From Cenococcum geophilum 1.58 (taxonomy: Eukaryota; Ascomycota; Dothideomycetes; Gloniales; Gloniaceae): DNA of 64,000 nucleotides. Every line of letters starts with the position of its first letter. Positions within the stretch are counted from its first letter, which is position 1. Positions 34,311-43,006 of this stretch are shown here, piece after piece. The stretch is taken from contig KV748188.1 in assembly GCA_001692895.1 (NCBI GenBank), positions 2,232,001 to 2,296,000 on the forward strand, read 5' to 3'. Under the pieces are notes generated by a model. That model was not told the DNA's origin. It was given only the letters and a program-made list of their open reading frames with translations, and searched no databases. A program made the translations under genes and the position numbers.

Positions 34311-34930
34311 TGCAGAGCTTCGTGTAGAGCCTCCGTATGTAAGAGCTTCGCGGCAAGCCTCGTGCAGAGCCTCTGTACGTAGAGCTTCGTGTAGAGCCTT
34401 GTGTAGAGCTTCGTGCAGAGCTTCGTGTAGAGCCTCATGCAGAGCCTTGTGCAAAAGCTTCGTGTAGAGCTTCGTGTAGAGCCTCGCGCAAAGCTTCGTG
34501 CAGAGCTTTGTGTAGAGCTTCGTGTAGAGCTTCGTGCAGAGCTTCGTGTAGAGCTTCGTGCAGAGCCTCGTGTGTAGAGCTTCGTGCAGAGCCTCGGTGT
34601 AGAGCTTTCGTGTAGAGCTTTATGCAGAGCTTCGTGGTAGAGCTTCGTATAGAGGCTTCGTGTAGAGCTTCGTGTAGAGCTTCGTGTAGAGCTTCGTGTA
34701 GAGCTTCGTGTAGAGCTTCGTTGCAGAGCCTCTGTACGCAGAGCTTCGTGTAGAGCCTCGTGTAAGAAGCTTCGTGCAAAGCTTCGTGTAGAGCTTCGTG
34801 CAGAGCCTCGTATAGAGCTTCGTGCAGAGCTTCGTGCAGAGCTTCGTGCAGAGCTTCGGTGCAGAGCTTCGTGCAGAGCTTTGTGCAGAGCCTCGTGCAG
34901 AGCTTCGTGCAGAGCTTCGTGTAGAGCTTT
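34311..34930. repeat. 12-bp minisatellite (AGAGCTTCGTGY)n in element I
   Basis: About 50 units of a 12-bp repeat occur. Most carry GTGTAG where the intergenic copy at 40.8 kb has GTGCAG, a CpA to TpA change typical of RIP. Long open frames across it (up to 332 codons on the minus strand) are products of the period being a multiple of three, not genes. Confidence 0.9.
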
Positions 34931-35165
34931 ATAGTATTTTTGTTGCGTTTTTATTGCAGCCAAAAATTAGGGTCTACTTAAGTCGCAATTTGCGGCGATT
35001 TATATGGGTAGCCTATGTATTTGTAGCAAATCGCCGCAAGTTGCCGACTTACGCAGGTTTTGCAGACCCCGATTTTCGCTTGCGACAACGTGCCCAAAAA
35101 AAAAATCCTGATGTAGCGCTATATAGAAATATATATATATATAGTAGAGATTTAGCTTTAGGTAT

Positions 35166-35360
35166 TTAGATCTTTTAAATAGCAGCTAAAAGAGACTAAG
35201 GCTAAAAATAAGTAACGCTAAAAGTAGAAGGCTAATGCTAAAAAGGTCATATAGAAGTTTAGGGTAATTATCGTTGCAGAAGGTCGTTTATTAGCTATAA
35301 AAAAAAAAAGGAAGATAGCTAATGAAAAGAAGCTTATAAATAAGCGTAAAAAGTAGGCTA
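35166..35360 (+). pseudogene. Element G transposase C-terminal tail
   Basis: The + frame reads QLKETKAKNKQR, then KKVIQKFRVIIVAEGR and IKKKRKIANEKKL. This resembles the Lys/Arg-rich tail of Fot1/pogo transposases after the DDE domain. It follows element I and is cut off by element H at 35367. Confidence 0.6.
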
Positions 35361-35367
35361 AAATTTA

Positions 35368-35921
35368 CCTCAGCGAGCTCAGACGTGATGTTTTTTTTAG
35401 CTAGCGTCGGAATAACCTACGCCGTCCTCCGAATTGCAAAATCACGTCTGAGAGCCTTTGGCGAGATTTGTTAAAAACGTAAGCAAAAATCCTAGTTTTA
35501 GCGATTTTATAAAGGGATTTCCTCTACGACGTAATAAAATAAAGTCTTCAAAAGTTCATAGATATATCTTAGAGGGCTACTTTATATACTAACAGCTTTA
35601 GAATTATATTATCCCCTCCCGAATCTAAGATTAATTTCGTTAAAGTTAAAATTCCCGTTGTTAAAAGCGTAAGCACCTTTACGTACCCTTATATATAGGC
35701 CCACGTAAGGTATAAAAAGCCTAAAATCTCATAATCTATAGAGCTAGATCTCCTGAGTAATTTGATATAATTTTTACCTTATAATATGTTGTGGAGAGAT
35801 CAATCAATTTTGTTGGGGTTTATAAGTTTTCCTTATAAAAAAAGCTTATGCTTCCATACAAATCTCGCCAAAGTCCCTCAGACCAAGAAATCGATCGATT
35901 TCTTGGTCTGAGCTTCTGAGG
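35368..35921. mobile_element. TA-flanked MITE-like element H
   Basis: The ends read CCTCAGcGAGCTCAGAC and, inverted, CCTCAGaAGCTCAGACC, flanked by TA (35366-35367 and 35922-35923). It is 554 bp with no coding. It has subterminal inverted copies of GGCGAGATTTGT (about 35460 and 35857), a hairpin GACGTGAT/ATCACGTC on the left, and a perfect 36-bp palindrome on the right (about 35877-35912). It interrupts the tail of the G transposase. Confidence 0.7.
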
Positions 35922-36060
35922 TAAGGCTAAAATACTAATACTAGAGCCTAAGACTCCTACTAACTCTAAGGATAAATATAGTAAATAGAATAAAGCGTAT
36001 AAGCAGTAGGAAGAAATGTAGTTATTACTGTAGTGGTGCTATATAATTGATTTTTTTTAA

Positions 36061-36134
36061 ACCCTGGCGGTTGAGATGTCCTGGCGATTCGGATGTCCAC
36101 CACCCACCCGAAAGGTGGGTGGTCAAGGCGCAGC
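36061..36134 (-). repeat. Right TIR of element G
   Basis: This is the inverted partner of 32482-32555. The internal hairpin at about 36101-36122 has a 9-bp stem, CCACCCACC/GGTGGGTGG. Its loop has the same plus-strand orientation as in the left TIR. Confidence 0.8.
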
Positions 36135-36136
36135 TA

Positions 36137-36906
36137 ACGTCCGATGCACCATCTTTGCCATTAGTGTGAAGTGCTATGCTCGAGGGCAACTTCAACTAGT
36201 GTTCCGTCTGTGTCATGCTAAGTAGAAGGCAAGCTGCTGGACCTCTGCTCAGCACGCGAAGCCGCATCGCTGCTTTTATATTCGCTCTCATTTCATATTG
36301 CATTTTGGTTCTTCTTCTTAGCCTGGGAGTTCATTCCAAGTCTAGGTGCAGCGCTCATTGTTCAACTTCGGATTACACCAACTTCTGCAAGTAGGTTCCG
36401 CACCAGCTGCAGATGGGAAGAGGCAGACTCTGACTCGGTTACCTACCCCTTGGACTCAGTCACTTACCCCCTTGTTTCTATTGCCACCCCCGTCCCTCTT
36501 TTCCTATTTATTGCCTATCCATTTTTCATGTATATCAGAGGCTCTAGAGCCACCTTCAATCGACAGAGTCCTCATTCTTTGATATTCTGATCGACACGTT
36601 TGGTCGCACTGGCTGCAAGAAGGACCTTAATAAAGGCGCGCTGCCAATTGCCTATCTGGAGCCATATCGGTGAGAGGGAGAAGCTTCGGAACACCACGAT
36701 CTGGTACAGATATCGCAACTTTGGTGGGCAGGGGCAAATTAGAACAGCTTCAAATTCGAGGTGGGCAAGATCCTCGGGGCCTCTGCGGCCACTACACCGC
36801 TTCCTGCTAGCTCTACATACTAACTCAGCTGCAGGTGCCCGACTCACCTTTGCTACATCATTAATCACACGCTCGTTTTCTTTTTCTGTTTGGTAAACAA
36901 CACCGC
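36137..36906. other. Boundary and upstream region of the FHA-kinase gene
   Basis: Normal base composition returns here. There is a pyrimidine-rich stretch at 36460-36530 (CCCCGTCCCTCTTTTCC type) and a TTTTCTTTTTCTG run at 36874-36890 close to the start codon, as in many fungal 5' leaders. Short open frames exist on both strands, but none is recognisable. Confidence 0.4.
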
Positions 36907-39753
36907 ATGATGGAGGATGAAGAAGCTATGCAGCCGTCAACGCAACAATCTTTAGATGAGCATAAGTGCGGAAGAAACAATTCTGGAATGAGCAAGTTCG
37001 ACATTTCGGATATCATATGCATCTTGCACCCGTCGTCTCCCGCGGCTTTTCGTATTGTTCAGTCTATGGCACAGCGGAACCCGCAACATGTCTTACGGAA
37101 CAGTGATCCTTCATTACTTGACGACGATAAGACGCCTCTTAATGGGCGGGAAACGACAATGATCCGTCAAAATGACCAGTTGGATGAGGAGAATAACGCA
37201 CAGAGTCTTGCGCTGAGGTTTTCCTCGGGAACAATAAATCAAGACCTGGGCTTTATCTTTGGCCGAAATGCCAACCTATCAGACATCATTATAGCGTCTG
37301 ACTCGGCCAGGCATGTCAGCAATACTCATTTTCGCATTTACCTCGGCGACAACGGCGTCCTTATGCTAGAAGATATATCAACTAATGGGACCCTGGTTGA
37401 TCACGTTAATCTCAGAGGCAAATTGGGTATGAGTCCTCCCACGCGGATGCTCTGCTCAGGTTCCACTATTGAAATTTTCCGCTCAAAACAGGATGAGCAT
37501 GTTATGTTTAGTGTTTACCTACCATCTCATAAAGAGCATGAAGAGGAATACCGTCGCAATTACAACGCCTATCTAGGAAGATCCGGGTTTGCCATACGAG
37601 GTTATACGGCCAAAAATAGCCTTATAGGCTCGAACGGAAAGCAATTCAGGGGAGTAATTGATGCCGGACCTTCCTCAAAGAAAGCGCTCCTTAGAAGCGT
37701 GTCCAATCCGCACAGCATGCACTGGAATGGCGGGCGGAGATACAACGTGGTTGGACTACTTAAAAAAGGCGCGTTTGCAACCATGTACATGCTCGCCACT
37801 GTACCGGGCGGTCAACTTCTAGTCGCTAAGGAGCTTGATAAGAAACGCCTTATGAAGAATGGACAGACGGACCACCTTCTAGATAATGAGATGCGAATCA
37901 TACGGACCCTCCAACATCCAAATATCGTACAGAATATTGATTACCAGGACGCAGGCAATCATTTTTACATCGTTACGGAGTACATTCATTACGGTGATTT
38001 GCAAGACTACCTATCTAGCAATGGTCCGCTTCCTGAGAAGCTCGCGAGGTCCATAGCGAAGCAAGTCCTTGATGCTTTAACTTATCTACATCAAAAGAAG
38101 ATTATACATCGGAATATTAAACCAGAGAGTATTCTGATTGCTAGTATGGAACCGTTTGTCGTCAAGTTGACTGATTTCAGCTTATCAAAAATTGTTAAGA
38201 ACAATAATACCTTTCTCAAGACCTTTTGCGGGACGTTATTGTACTGCGCCCCAGAAATATTCCCCTACTACCGCGCACCAGCATTGAATTTCCACCCTTA
38301 CAGCCAATCAGTGGATATCTGGTCTTTCGCCGCGGTGCTCTGGTATGCATTGTGCTGCGAGCCACCATTCGAAGGCGTGGTAGGTTATAACGAGCAAGGC
38401 ATGTTTGAGAGAGTAACGGGAACTCAACTTGACCCCACACGGCTTAAAGAACAGGGAGTTTCGGACGAAGCATGTGGCCTTTTGATAGCCATGCTGAACG
38501 TTGACCCTGCTCAACGTCTGACAGAGCAACAATGTCTGGAACATCCTTGGCTAGTGGATAATGAGATGATACCTGATTTCAACAATGAGGGTGAGAGCGA
38601 AGACGCAGGCGACGAGACTGAATATGCAGGCGGTGAGAGCGAAGATGCAAGCGGTGAGACTGAAGATGCAAGTGAAGTGACTGAAGATGTAGGCGATGAG
38701 AGCGGAGAAACTGGGTTGAACCAAAAAACGGCAGTCAGTCAAGATCCAATGCAAATCGCATCCTTATGTGGATGGCAAATTGGACGAGAGAGATTCCCCG
38801 AAACAATTGAAGGCAACGAGACTGTCCTTATTACTAGTAAGCGAGGAGTTCTCGGCCATGGGCGAGTTGGAGTTGTTGAAGAAGTTAGATGCGAGCAACC
38901 AGGATTTCTCTACCTTGTCAGAAAGAGAATAGATATTCCATGCGGTTCCACATATCAGACGACAAGAGCCATCGAAGCCATTAATCGCGAAATCCGGACA
39001 CTGCGAAACCTAAGCCACCCACACATTATTATGATTATAGGCAGTTACCAAGAGAAGATAGCCTCCCGCCACGTTTGTTTTCTTTTAATGTTCCCTGTCG
39101 GAAATAATGATTTGGAAGGATTCCTCATGACCGCCGCAGAAGTCATCCGCCAGAGAACTCCGCCAAAAGCATTGCAATATTCACGCTGGCTTAGAAAATG
39201 GTTTGGTTGTTTGGCTTCCGCGCTAGCCTACATGCATAGTCAAGGTGTCCATCACGAGGACATCAAACCGCGGAATATCGTTCATAGCGGCGAGGAAATC
39301 TATTTCACGGACTTCAGTTCTGTAAGGGAGGTAGATCTAGCAAGTCAAGTCACGTCAACAGAAAGCCCTGCTCTCGCAACAAGGATATATGCCGCCCCGG
39401 AGGCCCTTCCAGATGAACACGGCAACAGTTCCAGACATGGCTCTAAATCTGACGTCTTTTCACTTGGGACGGTGTTCATCGAGATGCTCACGGTCCTCGA
39501 CGGGAAGAATATTAACTCTCTTCGTGAGGGTTTGTCAGCCTACTCTCCGTATCATAAGATTACCCATACCTTTGATGACTGGTTTGCTTCGGGGGTCAGC
39601 GCGCACATGTATATAAAGTGCATCAAGCTAATGCTAGCGCTGGAGAGACAGGATCGACCGACTGCAACGGAGGTTGTGGATTGTATCCGGGGCTCCCAGC
39701 CTTGGCGTGCGGATGCGTGTTCGTGTCAGAATATGACAAGTTTTTCCTCATAG
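36907..39753 (+). CDS. FHA domain protein with two tandem protein kinase domains
   Basis: This is a 948-residue protein in one exon. The FHA (phosphothreonine-binding) domain spans about residues 95-195, with GFIFGRN at 115-121 and STNGT at 158-162. Kinase domain 1 covers about 280-550: Lys308 (VAKELD), HRN at 401-403 where active kinases have HRD, D423-F-S for DFG, and APE 448-450. An acidic Glu/Asp/Gly repeat linker (554-610) follows. Kinase domain 2 covers about 645-930: VLGHGRVGVV loop at 648, Lys673, HHEDIKPRN with Asp785, and D802-F-S. FHA plus kinase recalls the Rad53/Chk2 layout, but a second kinase and the changed motifs are unusual. Domain 1 is likely weak or inactive if Asn403 cannot act as catalytic base. 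The start is the first of two ATGs. It is the first gene beside the transposon block, and a single-copy function is not known. Confidence 0.85.
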   Translation: MMEDEEAMQPSTQQSLDEHKCGRNNSGMSKFDISDIICILHPSSPAAFRIVQSMAQRNPQHVLRNSDPSLLDDDKTPLNGRETTMIRQNDQLDEENNAQSLALRFSSGTINQDLGFIFGRNANLSDIIIASDSARHVSNTHFRIYLGDNGVLMLEDISTNGTLVDHVNLRGKLGMSPPTRMLCSGSTIEIFRSKQDEHVMFSVYLPSHKEHEEEYRRNYNAYLGRSGFAIRGYTAKNSLIGSNGKQFRGVIDAGPSSKKALLRSVSNPHSMHWNGGRRYNVVGLLKKGAFATMYMLATVPGGQLLVAKELDKKRLMKNGQTDHLLDNEMRIIRTLQHPNIVQNIDYQDAGNHFYIVTEYIHYGDLQDYLSSNGPLPEKLARSIAKQVLDALTYLHQKKIIHRNIKPESILIASMEPFVVKLTDFSLSKIVKNNNTFLKTFCGTLLYCAPEIFPYYRAPALNFHPYSQSVDIWSFAAVLWYALCCEPPFEGVVGYNEQGMFERVTGTQLDPTRLKEQGVSDEACGLLIAMLNVDPAQRLTEQQCLEHPWLVDNEMIPDFNNEGESEDAGDETEYAGGESEDASGETEDASEVTEDVGDESGETGLNQKTAVSQDPMQIASLCGWQIGRERFPETIEGNETVLITSKRGVLGHGRVGVVEEVRCEQPGFLYLVRKRIDIPCGSTYQTTRAIEAINREIRTLRNLSHPHIIMIIGSYQEKIASRHVCFLLMFPVGNNDLEGFLMTAAEVIRQRTPPKALQYSRWLRKWFGCLASALAYMHSQGVHHEDIKPRNIVHSGEEIYFTDFSSVREVDLASQVTSTESPALATRIYAAPEALPDEHGNSSRHGSKSDVFSLGTVFIEMLTVLDGKNINSLREGLSAYSPYHKITHTFDDWFASGVSAHMYIKCIKLMLALERQDRPTATEVVDCIRGSQPWRADACSCQNMTSFSS

Positions 39754-39786
39754 TTTGCCACGCTTTTACCAGGCCTTTTATCCATA

Positions 39787-39826
39787 TTCAATATCAATAT
39801 GAGGCCGTATTGATATTGATATTGAA
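39787..39826. terminator. Inverted repeat 34 bp after the kinase stop codon
   Basis: TTCAATATCAATA and TATTGATATTGAA form a 13-bp stem around about 14 bases, followed by more GAATATTGAATATTG words to 39868. It could fold in the 3' untranslated region. An equally good reading is a relic of a fold-back repeat. A role in termination is inference. Confidence 0.3.
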
Positions 39827-39868
39827 CCGCAAACCTATATTGACATTTTATTGAATATTGAATATTGA

Positions 39869-40784
39869 GCCAACCTCCATACAAAATCAAAGCACGTGAT
39901 AAAGTAGGATCCGTGCACAGGTGTTTGGAAGCTACCACTCCCCTCCCCCCTACCGTATAGTGTTCTTTTATAGGCCCCTATAATTCTATATAGGTATTAG
40001 CTTTATAGCTTCTCTAGTAGCGCTAGAGAGCTTTTTACTATTAGCTTACTGTTTAGTCCTATGGAGGTGCTGTTGAAATGAGGTTATGGAGCTAAAACTC
40101 TGTGTATTGCTTATTTTCTATATAGGTGGTTGAAGAGATTTCAAGGAACTTCAACCGCCGGTCAAAGTTATCTAATTGGTCAGATTCCTGCCAAGAGCTT
40201 TCTCCCACAAGTCTCATCACGTGATATCGTTGCGGGCTTGTTTTCCAACACCCTCTGTAAGGTTATCTCAGGTGCCTCAGCCGCTTCTCTGAGGAATTTG
40301 TGGCGTTGCATGGCGCGCACTAACTCCTGAGCCAATAGAACGCCGCGCTACTCCCTACCACCCCTACCACCCCCAAAATTCCTCTGCGAAGCGTCTGAGA
40401 GATTATAGGCGTGCGTTTGGTGTAAACTTTGTCTTTTTCTAACAGATGTTAATTTTAAACACCTCTAGCAGCATAAATATACTAGCTATAGTCTTAGTGC
40501 GCGATGCATTTGAATTATAATATCTTCTTTTATTTAATTATAATAATTGTAATTAGCTAATTACTGTATTAGGGGGCGAGATACAGCCTCAAAGTTTAAA
40601 GATACGTTTTTAAAAATTTTCCCTCTCCGCCGGCTGCATTAAAACAACAGCTGTATTCTACCACCACCACTCCATTTCCTTCCAAATTTACAGAGGTACC
40701 TCTTGTACCCTATTACAAACAGCTCACCTAATTATATTATACCTATACTAGTAGGTATGGATTTGCTTTGCAGTAGGGGGGAAG
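39869..40784. other. Intergenic region without recognised gene
   Basis: There is a C-rich run near 39942-39951, an AT-rich tract around 40480-40620, and a 66-codon open stretch (40130-40330, +) that I do not recognise. TATTAGGGGGCGAGATAC at 40569 is closely similar to TATTAGGGGGCGATATAC at about 41912. This pair flanks the minisatellite block. Confidence 0.4.
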
Positions 40785-41030
40785 CTTTGGGCAGAGGCTC
40801 GTGTAGAGCTTCGTGCAGAGCTTCGCGCAGAGCTTCGTGCAGAGCTTTGTGCAGAGCTTCGTGCAGAGCTTTGTGCAGAGCTTCGTGCAGAGCTTTGTGC
40901 AGAGCTTCGTGCAGAGCTTTGTGCAGAGCTTCGTGCAGAGCTTCGAGCAGAGCTTCAAGCAGAGCTTCAAGCAGAGCTTCGTGCAGAGCTTCGTGTAGAG
41001 CCACGTGCAGGCGTGCAGACGTGTAGATGT
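40785..41030. repeat. 12-bp minisatellite (AGAGCTTCGTGC)n, intact
   Basis: About 18 near-perfect units of the same 12-bp repeat found inside element I occur here, in the same orientation. Most keep GTGCAG. All six frames are open in the consensus unit, which explains overlapping peptides such as RASC, HEAL and SFVQ repeats. Confidence 0.9.
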
Positions 41031-41224
41031 GCAGATGTGCAGACGCTCGTACGGGCGTTCGTGTGGGTGACTAATTGATTGATCAATTGTTATAAAGCTG
41101 TTCGTACGGGCGTTTGGTTGATTAATCGTATAGACGTTTATAGAGCCGTTCGTGTAGACGATTATAAAGTCTTCCTAGTATATCAGTACTGCGTATTAGG
41201 AGAGCTTTAGAGCTCCGTATTAAG

Positions 41225-41815
41225 CTTTAAGTAGAGCTTCAAGCAGAGCCTCGCGTAGAGCTTTTAAGCAGCTTTTGAGCAGCTTTTAAGCAAAACTTTT
41301 GAGGAGCTTTTGAGCAGAGCTTTTGAGCAGAGCTCCGTGCAGAGCCTTGAGTAGCTTTAAGCAGAGCGTCGTGCAGAGCTTCGAGCAGAGTCTCGAGCAG
41401 ATCTTTGATAGAGCTTTGAGTAGAGCCCCGTGCGGAGCTTTGAGCAGAGCTTCGATAGAGCTTCGAGCAGAGCCTTGTGTAGAGCCTTGAGTAGAGCTTC
41501 GAGCAGAGCGTCGTGTAGAGCTTCGAGCAGAGCGTCGTGCAGAGCTTTAAGCAGAGCTTTGATAGAGCTTCAAGTGGAGCTTTGATAGAGCTTTGAGTAG
41601 AGCCTCGTGCACAGCTTCAAGCAGAGCTTCGAGCAGAGCAGAGCTTTGAGCAGAGAGCTTCTCTATATAGACCTTGTATTTAGGCTTGTTTTTGAAGGCC
41701 TTGTAAACGGCTTTGTATAGGGCTTTGAGCAGAGCTTTGTATAGGCGTTCGTGCAGGCGTTCGTGCAGGCGTTCGTGGAGGCGTTCGTATAGACGTTTGT
41801 AGAGACGTTTGTAGA
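41225..41815. repeat. Degenerate continuation of the minisatellite
   Basis: Units of GAGCAGAGCTTT / GAGCAGAGCTTC type with varying spacing run to about 41670. A second variant of the same period (GCAGGCGTTCGT) occupies 41740-41815. No gene is present. Confidence 0.75.
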
Positions 41816-41996
41816 GATATTAGGGGCACAATCAGGCTCTATTGCGGATGGATTCTATAGAGCGAGAGGAGGGCTTTTAAATAGAGGTATTGGCGAGTTA
41901 AGTAGTGGTATATTAGGGGGCGATATACCGCGTTAAAGGCGAATAACCGTTGTCTACTAGGCAGGCTGGCCTGCCCTTACAAATCGCGACCATAAT

Positions 41997-42200
41997 CCCT
42001 CAGACCCTCGGAGAGGAATCCACCTTGGGGCTCTATAATTGGCTACTAAAGCTAGCGTAAACGCTAATGCCCGCGGCGTACATGAGGCTGCGGCGCCGGT
42101 CGCTAATTGGCTTAGGAGTTTATAGGAGTCACAGGGGTTGCAGAGGCGTGGCGGTGCCAGCCGCAGGAGGTAAGGTGGATTTTCTCTCCGAGGGTTTGAG
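41997..42200. repeat. Small inverted-repeat element
   Basis: CTCAGACCCTCGGAGAGG followed by AATCCACCTT (to 42026) is mirrored by AAGGTGGATTTTCTCTCC followed by GAGGGTTTGAG (42172-42200), with about 28 bp per arm. The left flank (ACAAATCGCGACC) resembles the subterminal part of element H, suggesting a related MITE family. No clear TSD was found. Confidence 0.5.
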
Positions 42201-42604
42201 TCAACTGAGATAACTGTAAGGGTACTTTTGGTCCCTTACTCGGCTACATCCCGGGAGCTCTCAGGGGCTGCCAAGGCTAGCCTTCGGCTAGGCCTTGGCC
42301 ACCCCTTATAAGCTCCTCGGGCTTGCAGCCTCCTTCCTCCCCTATCGGTTCGTCTCTCTCTGTACCTAGGCTATTGCCTACCTCATTACCATATCGTCCT
42401 CTTCCATCGACTCTCCTTGTGACTCATGCTCGGCTTGCCTGCTCCCTACCGTACACCCTGGCAATATGCCTTACACCCTCCCTTAAGCTCAGTCAAAGAT
42501 ACCACTATATACACTGTTGTGGTCTTGGTAACGCGGACGCCCTCCCCCCAGATCTTCACACCTTCGCGGATGCTGCAAGCGAACCAAGCGACCGCAGCAA
42601 CGAC
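42201..42604. other. GC-rich intergenic segment, possible LTR-like remnant
   Basis: The stretch begins with a GTAAGGG/CCCTTAC inverted repeat (42211-42235), has a CTTATAAGC box at 42305-42313, and then pyrimidine-rich sequence. A 107-codon open frame is present (42323-42646, +), but it crosses the edge of the hAT-type MITE and lacks any recognisable domain. A solo LTR is possible; no partner copy is in the window. Confidence 0.3.
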
Positions 42605-42612
42605 CCTTTTAG

Positions 42613-42998
42613 CAGTGGTCTTAAGAATTTTTTTATTCATTCATAACGAATGATATATATTAAATTTTTTTTTCCCCTTATAAATTAAATTATTTATAAG
42701 CTTACGAATATATATATAGCAATAAATAAGGCCTATACTAGTAAATATTAAGTAAACGGAGTGCTTAAAGTCGTGGATAAGAACAAGGCTTATAGCGGAA
42801 TAAAGGAAGGAGCTTATATTAGGTATAAATGTGGTTAAGAATTAGGGCGGAGTGCAGGAAGGCGTCGGCGATAACGACGATTAATTATAACACTATACCA
42901 AGATTGGTAGTAGAGCTTACCTAAGCTATATTCATTATATGCATTCAAATCATGAATATTTGGCCAAAATATGCATGCATTCATTACTAAGACCACTG
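42613..42998. mobile_element. hAT-type MITE
   Basis: The 386-bp element has termini CAGTGGTCTTA and TAAGACCACTG and is flanked by a perfect 8-bp duplication CCTTTTAG (42605-42612 and 42999-43006). An 8-bp TSD with CAG-type ends is the signature of the hAT superfamily. The interior is AT-rich and non-coding, with ATTCATTCAT near both ends. It is non-autonomous. Confidence 0.85.
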
Positions 42999-43006
42999 CC
43001 TTTTAG

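Larger units (their letters stand above)
33185..35113. mobile_element. TA-flanked inverted-repeat element I with minisatellite cargo
   Basis: The ends read CATCAGGAAATTTTTTTTG (33185) and, inverted, CATCAGGATTTTTTTTTTG (35113). The imperfect TIR is about 33 bp and TA lies on each side (33183-33184 and 35114-35115). No transposase is encoded. The interior holds a 21-bp near-terminal palindrome TTTGCGGCAA/TTGCCGCAAA, a 10-bp AAACTGTACG tandem, a CCTG/CTGT-rich block and a 12-bp minisatellite. It is inserted in the transposase of element G. A non-autonomous Tc1/mariner-pogo derivative is the likely class, from the TA target. Confidence 0.7.
32482..36134 (+). mobile_element. Fot1/pogo-like DNA transposon G
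   Basis: Terminal inverted repeats of about 70 bp begin GCTGCGCCTTGACC at 32482 and end with the complement at 36134, each flanked by TA (32480-32481 and 36135-36136). Both contain GGACATCCGAATCGCCAGGAC. Each TIR also contains a hairpin CCACCC-CGAAA-GGTGGG. Inside, the + strand encodes a decayed pogo-type transposase: DNA-binding region around 32.6-33.0 kb, then MYNMDKLGVYIGQGKKEKV near 33.08-33.14 kb, matching the YNMDE block that holds the first catalytic Asp. A Lys-rich C-terminal tail lies at 35.17-35.36 kb. Two other inverted-repeat elements (I and H) interrupt it, and most of the catalytic core is missing. Confidence 0.8.

Noticed and set aside
33965-34963. 332-codon minus-strand open frame with LHEALHEAL/RSSARSS repeats
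   Set aside because: It is produced by the 12-bp minisatellite, whose period is a multiple of three; similar peptides appear in several frames and there is no non-repeat domain.
36600-36896. 98-codon frames on both strands just upstream of the FHA-kinase gene
   Set aside because: Mutually overlapping on opposite strands without recognisable motifs; more likely leader or promoter sequence.
40703-41026. Cys/Arg/Ala-rich + frame and Leu-rich minus frames over 40.7-41.0 kb
   Set aside because: Same minisatellite artefact; the consensus unit has no stop in any of six frames.
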